Positions 56,671 to 64,000 of a stretch of 64,000 bases of DNA are shown here, in pieces. Each line of letters begins with the position of its first letter. The first letter of the stretch is position 1. The stretch lies in assembly GCF_031143425.1 (NCBI RefSeq), contig NC_090445.1, positions 1,583,034,444 through 1,583,098,443 on the forward strand, in the 5' to 3' direction. Source of the DNA: Pleurodeles waltl. Lineage: Eukaryota; Chordata; Amphibia; Caudata; Salamandridae. The notes beneath the pieces are model-generated. The model worked only from the letters and a program-made list of their open reading frames with translations. It was not told the DNA's origin and ran no database searches. The translations under genes were made by a program, and so were the position numbers.

Positions 56671-57649
56671 AAGCCTTAGAACTTTGAAGCTGTGAATACC
56701 TGGACTCCAACATTTAAAAAAATTATTGTGTTGGAGTAGTGCCTCATGCCTCGCCGTTTCCGGTTACTGGGAGACCAAAAGCAAGAATTCTGACAGCTAG
56801 GAAAAGAGAGCTATTGTATTCCACTCCGCAGTACAGAACTAGGGAATCCCGAGTAACAGCAGGGAAACAAAATTCACTGTGGTCTGATGTATTGTGCTGT
56901 AATGTATCAGCATCTCTCTAGTGCTCACTACCCCTGAAGAGGCATTGAAGCACTTTATGGTGAGTACCTCTCTACTCCCGAACCCAAGGTTAATGGTTAT
57001 TCCAGTGCTTTTTCATTATTGTTGAATACTGGGATTAGTCTTGTGCTCTCAGAAAACTGTTCTGTGCATATGTTCCAGTTTCTTTGAGGTAGCTTAAATA
57101 AATAGGTGCTAGACAAGATAATTAGTGCGACCTCATACAGATGGCAAGTGTGATGAGTAGATGGGCTAGAGGGTATTAAATATTGTTAGATTGCAAGGAA
57201 TGTTACACGTATTTAAAGTTTGTGATTAATAAGGGGATGTGGGGGTATTTTATAGTAATATAATGCAGATGGGCATGCAAAAAAAGAGGCTGCACTCAAA
57301 CAATAAGGCATGTACTTAATGGAGGCTTAGTGGAGGCCCATTTGTTAGATAAGAAGGGGGTGAGAACTATCAATAGATATACTTCATGGTCAACATTCAT
57401 GCTGGAGTTTTGAATATAGTGAGAGGAAGAGGCTTTTTGACATACCATGCAATCTGAGGATGTTAGAAATGTAGAAAGAAGGGTTTACAGTTGTCATCTT
57501 TAGGTAGATGCCATTTGTTGTCCCTATTTTTGTTGTTCATTAGGCTGCTGTGATGTTGAATAGTTTGTTCTTTGATAGGTTATATTAGTATCCCACATTA
57601 TTACCATTTTGTCACCCCCATATTTGGCTTTTTCAAGAATGAGCTACTG
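56671..57649. other. Unassigned stretch
   Basis: May include the decayed 3' part of the minus-strand LINE to its right; no motif can be named. Confidence 0.3.
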
Positions 57650-58770
57650 TGTTATGTGGTTAGTCCAAATAGCTGCTAGCTTTGTAAATTAAGATTCGGA
57701 AGCAAGGACTATATCTGTGATTTGTATTGCTTTAAAGGCATTAAGATGCTTTGTTCTTCCGTTGATCTTCAAGGGTTCTGCAGGAGTATCTGTCAATAGG
57801 CTGAGAGTGCACAATTTGAGATGCCATTCATTTGTGTGAATGAGATCATATAGATTGAATGGAGAAAGTAGTGCAATAAGTAAGCAGGAATTATTAAACA
57901 CAGTGTCAGCTGGAACAAAAGTTTCTCTGTAGGGAGTATATAGTGGTGTTTGTTTATAGAAATGTTAGTCCTTTGCTGTTGATAAATCTGTGAGCAATAC
58001 ATACCATTTTGCAATTAGGAGACAATGTAAAGCTTTTAGAACTAGGGAGATGTGGCTTCATATTTTTAAGTTTAGAAGTAGTCTTGCTGCTGGAATCTGG
58101 ATGTTTTGCCCCCTTTTTATGGTTGAGTGTTGAATGCTGTGGTATAGGCTGCTAGCATAATCATGCTTAGAGAGAATGAGTGATGTTGCTGCTTGTCCCT
58201 TTTGAACAACTCCAAGGTGTGCACAGACTCTTCTAATACCCTGCTTACGAGTATAGGGCTATTTATCACATATGACAAATAAAAATACCATGTAGTACAT
58301 TATGTATTGGTGCGATAATTAGCACATATGAGTGTGTGGTGAATAACATGCAGACTGTGCGCAAAAATCCACATAAAACAATACATATCTTAAGCTTTTC
58401 CCCCTGTTAAATTGCAGCAGGTTTGATCTGCTGAAATTTAACAAAGGTTGAGGTATTTAAAGCATCCAATAATTATCAGATACAGTAAATACCTACAAAC
58501 TCGTAATTCCAACCCATGAGTAAGCACGAGTTTAAACACACCTAGAAATACATTGGCTGACTCATAATCAGGCCGTAAGTGTCTTCATTTTGTAGAAAGT
58601 CAATTGAGATGGCTTATCCACTTGTCCTTTCACGGAAAAGGTAAAGTTAAAGACAATTCCAAGATTTCAAAATACTTTAAATATTTTGAGCAAGGTTCCA
58701 GGTCATTCAATGGACCTTCTCCACTAAACACAAAGGAATATGTTTGTTGAATGACCAAAGGCATCATAGA
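57650..58770 (-). pseudogene. CR1/L2-clade LINE fragment split by a MITE
   Basis: On minus, 58770-58578 encodes NLGIVFNFTFSVKGQVDK and SQLTFYKMKT, the segment just after the RT palm. After the MITE, 58255-57650 continues with RVCAHLGVVQKGQ, LILSKHDYASSLYHSIQHST, PAARLLLNLK, SHISLVLKALHCLLIAKW and decayed C-terminal code. The family order is kept across the insertion, so both parts are one copy. Stops and frameshifts are frequent; 3' end uncertain. Confidence 0.7.
58256..58574. mobile_element. MITE-like insertion in the LINE
   Basis: Interrupts LINE code; its ends GGGCTATTTATCACA and CATAATCAGGCC are loosely inverted and like those of other MITEs here. Internal hairpin at about 58408-58444 (GTTAAATTGCAGCAG...CTGCTGAAATTTAAC). 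Target duplication unclear. Confidence 0.55.
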
Positions 58771-59035
58771 TTGAATGCAAAACATAACTGAACATTTTCA
58801 CATCAGGTATGGCTTCAGATGTCAACCAGCTTGCCATGAAAAACTCCTGCTATCGTGATCTCAGTCTCACCTATACCACAAGAACAGGATTGTAGTGCCT
58901 TAAAGATTCACTTTCATGAAATGGGATAGCCTTTCGGCACCGTACCTTGAAATGGCTGCTGAGACAGTCTAAACATTGTTTTTAAGATGCAGGGAAGTAA
59001 TGAAAATGAAAAATCCATAATTTAAGAGGGAAACT

Positions 59036-61380
59036 GCTTGCTGCCATGGGTAGGGATCAGGAAAGGGCCAAAATGCCAACCAAACAAATTAGACTTGCTC
59101 TTCAGTCTTACTGATACCTTCACTGGGATACAGCATGTCACAAAACCCTCACAATCCAAAGGCCATATCCTTGACCATATTTTATCAGCATCACCAACAA
59201 TACCCTTGGAGTTTACCATCCATATCTCGATCCTCAGCATCCTCCCAATAAACTACGGTCAACACAAAAAAGAAGACCAACCCTTCCGATCCTTCAAACA
59301 CTTTTCCATAGACAGTTTTATGTTACATCTCTCATCCTATGTATTTCCTGTCCAATACCAATACCCATCTAAAAAGCATCACAATTTTAGAAAACTTATC
59401 TGGCTGATAAACTATTTATTTACAGACATGACAGAAAATGAAAGAAAAACATAACTTTTGATGACCTCAAGGTCCTAAAGGTCACTCCATGCAACACACA
59501 GGCAGCTCATCACATTAGCCAAAGCAAAGTACTATACGAACACCATTTTTTAAACCAGCTAGAGAACCAAAATGCTTTTCAAGACAATAAAGCACTGCAT
59601 CAATCACTTCCAAGACGGACCCATTCCTTAGGCCACAGTATGTGCAGTGCCATCAACCTCTTTCTCAGTGTAAAAGTATAGAAGTTCCGACACACATCAA
59701 CAGCACCAAGCTTGCTTCATCTCTTATGTTCACATCTTCCTGTAGAATCCTGCAATGGTCAGCCTTCAAAGCCCTAACTCTTGCAAAAGTCACCAACATA
59801 CTCAAATCCCACAAAGCCACTTTTTATGAGGAAGATGTCATGCTTTAGTCCTTCATTAAACCTATCTCTGGAGATGTTCTCTCAACCCTTCTCAAAATTG
59901 TCAACCGCTCCCTCACTCAAAGCATCTTCTCAGAAACTCTTAAGACAAACCAAACCATCCCACTACTAAAGTACCCTACACCAGACCATGATGACCTAGC
60001 CAACTACCATTGAAAGATCATTGAAAAAGCAGTCTACGTTCATCTCCAAGATCACATCAAAGTTAACCAGTCAGCCTTCAGGTCATGCTGCAACACAGAG
60101 ACTGCAACCTTACACATTGTAGACAATGTTCTCTTGACCACAGATGGAGATGACCCCTACCTCCTGATATTGCTGGACCTCTCAGCTGTCTTTGACACAG
60201 TTGATCATCCCACACTCATACACTTCATGGAGCCTTGAATGGGATTCATCAGCAATGTCATTCACTGGTTCTCCTCCTACCTTTTAAATAGACACCAGGT
60301 GGTCCAAGTGGGCACCTCCAGGTCTCAAAACATTCCCGTCATCTGCGGTGTCCTCCAGGGTTCCCTATGTCTCCTGTAATCTTGAACCTCTACATGGAGC
60401 CACCTGGTGCCCTACTCACAGATAACAGCATACAGGTTTACCAATATGCTGATTGTTCACAACTCTTCTTGAACATCCCTTCTGCTTCAAACATGCAACG
60501 CCTCTCACCTCCTGCTCATCATCCAGACCTGGATGTCCAGCACGTACCTCAAGCTCAACCCAACCAAGACAGAATTCCTGTTATTTGCAAAGAACAACAA
60601 ATAAGAAAAAGTACAAAACTGGCTCAATGACATGAACCTTGACGATTTCGAACCACAACCTTCACCGAATGCCAAGTCACTTGAATTGACCCTGCACACC
60701 AACCCGATCCTCAATGAACACATTGCATGGTACCAGCTTTCTCTTCTAAATAAAGTCAAACCATTTCTTCCATAAAGCGACTTCAGGACTGTTGTTCAAG
60801 CTCTCTTACCCTTGCAGGTAGATGGTGGTTAGGCCCTGCTCCAGGGCCTCCCTAACTGTACACTGGCATAACCACCTCCTGGGCTCCCTGCACTCCACAG
60901 TGTCTCATCAGGGTCAGAAGAAACATTCGCAACACCCTCATCCTGATGGAACTTCATTGGCTCCCCTTACTGGCCAGCAGCATCTTCAAAACAGGCTGCA
61001 CCATTTACAACTCCCTCACAACCAGCAATCCATCTTTTCTTACAGACATCCTCACCATCTCTGGTGTTTCTCATTAAACCTGCAGCCAGGGCACCACTAG
61101 ACTTAGAAGTGTAAAGAATTAAAAATAAGGCAACATACCTTTTCCATCATTGCACCCAGAATCTGGTACAACATCCCCCTATCTATCAGGACCACCCGAA
61201 AATTACTCCAATTTAGTGTTATATAATGCTAAATAACAATGCATTGCCCATCCACAACCCAGCTGTCTCGCCTATCACTCATTGACTTCATGCTTATTTA
61301 TGACTCTGCACAGAGCTTTGCTGCCTTAGGACTAGGCGACCGTTATAGAAATTCCATATACATAAAAAATATATACAGAT
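59036..61380 (+). pseudogene. CR1/L2-clade LINE, decayed, palm partly kept
   Basis: Starts in the endonuclease C-terminus (QHVTKPSQSKGHILDHILSA), then decayed linker (FLNQLENQNAFQDNKALHQS) and NRSLTQSIFSETLKTNQT. RT fragments: LANYH then KIIEKAVYVHLQDHI with NYRPIS lost, SAFRSCCNTETATLHIVDN, PYLLILLDLSAVFDTVDH (60156-60207, catalytic Asp present) and QYADCSQLFLNIP (60442-60480), where the second YADD Asp is Cys. Further code reads YLKLNPTKTEFLLFAKNN. The 3' UTR (GCACAGAGCTTTGCTGCC) ends near 61380, similar to the end of the LINE at 51592. Several stops. Confidence 0.8.
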
Positions 61381-62103
61381 GCAAAGATTCCTGATATTCA
61401 AGGCATCAGGAATCCTTTCGTCCACCCCTATTTATGACCCGCACTGAGATGAAATATGGAAATGCATTCAACTCAGTCACTGGGTAGCAAGGATGCTGGA
61501 AACGGTGAAAGAATGTTGGTACCTTCTTCTTCTAAGGAATAAACTTATCATGATTACACAAGTACAATCATCTTACTATACAACACCCTACAAGCCCCAT
61601 GCATGCAAATCAGACATGGAAGGAGGTGTGTGTATGCTAGGGTGAGAGACAACAATGGGAATTCAAAGACAGAAGAAAAGCGATTTGACACTTTTTATAT
61701 TCTGTACCATCATTCCAAATCTTGACACAAAGACAAGCCTTTTCCTCCAATCACCCTTCACCCTAATCTTCCCAACCTGCTAGGAATTTCTGCCTGTTTC
61801 ATGCATTCCATGCCAGCAACACCCAGTGTCTCATATGAATGATGATAACTTTCATATTGTGGTGTTACGTTACAGGTGTCACCGAGTGTTGTAGGCCTGA
61901 TCATGGTCAGCATGGAAAGACTTAGAGAAAAGATTAATCTCTGTAGCAGGTTTAAAGTTTGGACCAGTGGGTTCAAGCCTCCTTTGCTCAGGTAAGAAAA
62001 TCCATTGGCAAATAGCCTGGGTAAAGATATTAGGCCCCCTACATTGATTGACTGACCAGAAGCAAAAGGAACATAGTTGGCCCTCCCGGTAGACTGCATC
62101 ATA
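61381..62103. other. Unassigned stretch
   Basis: Contains GATTCCTGATATTCAAGGCATCAGGAATC-like inverted sequence at about 61387-61415; no code recognised. Confidence 0.3.
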
Positions 62104-62720
62104 GGGCCAGATGTACTAAAATGCTATTTTGCATTTCCTAAATAGTGACTTCATAGAAATCGCTATTTAGGAAATGAAAATGCTATGTAGAGAGATACCA
62201 ATTTCCTAATAGCAAGGTAGGAATTGGTATTAGGAAATCCCAAATAAGAAATCCCATTGCATTTGTGGTGACATTGCATTTGGGTCAATGGGCCAGTTTT
62301 TCACTTCCCAAATAGCAATTTCCTAATAGGAATTTGCTATTTGGGAAATGCAAAACCAAGGATGACAATGGGCAAAAGGCACCCCTTGGTGCACCCCAAA
62401 AATAGTGGTGCACATGTAGAGCACACATGTGCCCAAGGGGCATGTGTGCACTCTATTGCAATTAAAAAAAACAACATTTTGGGGTTCTTTTTTAAAATTG
62501 CATATGATTACCATCCAATGGTAACTGCATTTTCTAAATGCCCAAATAACATTTAGGAAATGCTTTGTACATCAGAATACGAATCACAAATAGGTAATTC
62601 CAATTTGCGATTTCCTAAAGGCCTTTGTACATCAAAAAAAAAACATTTTGCCTTTCTTAACAGCCCGAAATACTGATTCAGATCGTTAAGAAATGCAAAC
62701 GTGCTTTGTACATCTGACCC
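62104..62720. mobile_element. Hairpin-chain MITE, complete copy
   Basis: Starts GGGCCAGATGTACTAAA and ends TTTGTACATCTGACCC. Consecutive hairpins at about 62132-62176, 62196-62231, 62252-62292, 62306-62350, 62377-62393, 62420-62451, 62509-62525 and 62527-62562. Words such as CTAAATAG/CTATTTAG and TTTCCTAAT recur. No transposase frame; no clear target duplication (ATA left, CCA right). Confidence 0.75.
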
Positions 62721-64000
62721 CCAGTTCTTGTGCTAATAAGATGAAAAAAATGTGTATTTCAACTATATTCAAGCACCATGAAAGGCTGCACCAACTTTTA
62801 GGCCACCTTAAAGGGGCCATCCAGAGAACGATGTCACAATAGCTATCACAGCCTCTGCAGAGGTCATTCAACAAAGGAACATTCTAGAACGCCTCCTGGT
62901 GGCGGTTGTTACATCTACAGGACTGGGGATAGACAACTTCTCTCTCCTCTTAAGTTGGTGGCACCTTTAAATACATGACTGTGAATTATGTCACTGTGAT
63001 TTAACCAAGGCTCCAATGACCTATGGCTTTAAAAGAGCTGCAATAAAGCAAAGCACATGACCTGATTTAGAGTTGTGCTAGTGGAAATTCCTTCTACCAG
63101 TGTAGTGGACTTGGTGCATCATCTCTCTGGCAGTGGAAAACACGCCATGTTTTGAGTTCATTGCCATGTTGATTGAGGTTTCTCCTTAAAAGTGGTTTTC
63201 TTCTCATTGGAAGAAGGCACCTGGAAGTTACTGTCAGACACTTCAACAATGGCCATGTAGCTGGGCAGACTTTCCACCATCTACAGTGCAATATGCAAAT
63301 ATGTATTGTCAGCACCCACATATTTTGTTTCTTTAACATTTTGGGAGGGTCTCAAACCATTAGGGAGATAGGGAGGAAAAAGGGAATGTGAGGTAAACCC
63401 CAATCCAATTTAGTTGGCCATGAAGGAAAGGGACCCAGCCATTGCACTGTTGAGCCTTCTTACAGGAGGAGTCCCAACCACTTGTGCTGCTCTCTGAAAA
63501 CTTTAAAAAAAAGTAAACACTCTATGTGGTCTATGGCATCGAAACCTGCAGAGAGGTTCAACAGTGCCATGATAGTGGAATGAGTCAATTGTTGAGAAAA
63601 TGTTATCTGTAATCACCAATCAGTGGGGCATCATTTGGACATACAACTATTTCATGGTGTTCAAAAGAGAATGGTGACCAAGAAGTTGTTTGCATTTGCT
63701 TCTCTGCTTACGTTTCTAAAACTATACTTACCAGAGGGAACTTCACCCCCCTTGTAGCAGGGAGTTGTTTACTATAGACTGAACATTCTTTGAAAATTGA
63801 TCCTGGAAGAGCCCCCAGACAAAACTAAATAGAAAGAGCAAAAAACGTTAATGTCTCCGTGTCCCTGATCTTAACAGTGGAAACTGAAATGTGGGCGTAT
63901 GGGCGATGGTATATTTGTAGGCCACCAAGATGTTCGCATCTAAGCAATACTTTGTTGTTGAAACAGTCAGTAATAGTAACTTTTATTGCTATCCATTTTG
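62721..64000. other. Unassigned stretch to window end
   Basis: ACCTGATTTAGAGTTGTGCT at about 63061-63080 resembles the end of the GGGCCTGATTTAGA MITE family, but no partner end is visible. Otherwise nothing recognised. Confidence 0.3.

Noticed and set aside
56928..56960. Hammerhead-like CCCTGAAGAGGC...GAAGC
   Set aside because: Core bases differ and no stem II can be drawn.

Overview
This window looks like repeat-dense, gene-poor DNA from a large vertebrate genome. The CR1/L2-clade and L1 LINE remnants, a tRNA-derived SINE, many short inverted-repeat DNA transposons (MITEs) and Penelope-like repeats with hammerhead-like cores suggest a salamander or newt; lungfish is the main alternative. 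That assignment rests on repeat style only. I found no host gene I can name. Almost all long open frames lie inside repeats or on the opposite strand of transposon code.

Layout. 0-2.6 kb: an L1 5' end and broken ORF1 on the minus strand, with a MITE inserted into ORF1, followed by a minus-strand tRNA-derived SINE. 4.5-5.1 kb: a large inverted repeat with a hammerhead-like core in each arm. 5.6-6.8 kb: a CR1/L2 LINE that has lost the catalytic core of its reverse transcriptase. 8.4-9.6 kb: a 42-bp minisatellite split by a hAT-type MITE with near-perfect 8-bp target duplications. 12.3-13.5 kb: two MITEs, the second a striking chain of hairpins, then AT-rich DNA. 16.2-18.8 kb: three neighbouring tandem arrays with unrelated units (90, 46 and about 30 bp). 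19-33 kb: MITEs, two interspersed repeat families, pyrimidine-rich arrays and two weak exon-like stretches. 34.6-36 kb: a CpG-rich block and a pair of hairpins. 38.4-40.5 kb: a MITE and a long AT-rich tract with an embedded 62-bp minisatellite. 42.2 kb: a third Penelope-like copy. 46-51.6 kb: three CR1/L2 LINE remnants, one holding a MITE with perfect TAA duplications. 54.2 kb: an L1 ORF2 reverse-transcriptase scrap. 57.6-61.4 kb: two more CR1/L2 LINEs, one split by a MITE. 62.1 kb: another hairpin-chain MITE.

How the parts relate. Every LINE here carries stops, frameshifts or lost catalytic residues, so none looks autonomous. The SINE ends in a tail resembling the 3' end of a LINE at 46 kb, as expected if LINE enzymes copied it. 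The MITEs mostly have TTA/TAA duplications and GGGCC-type ends, suggesting PIF/Harbinger-like mobilisation from elsewhere. Nested insertions give relative ages: the L1, two LINEs and the minisatellite all predate the MITEs inside them.

Most unusual: (1) MITEs built as a run of consecutive near-perfect hairpins that share termini and architecture but little internal sequence, and (2) hammerhead-like motifs in inverted Penelope-like terminal repeats.
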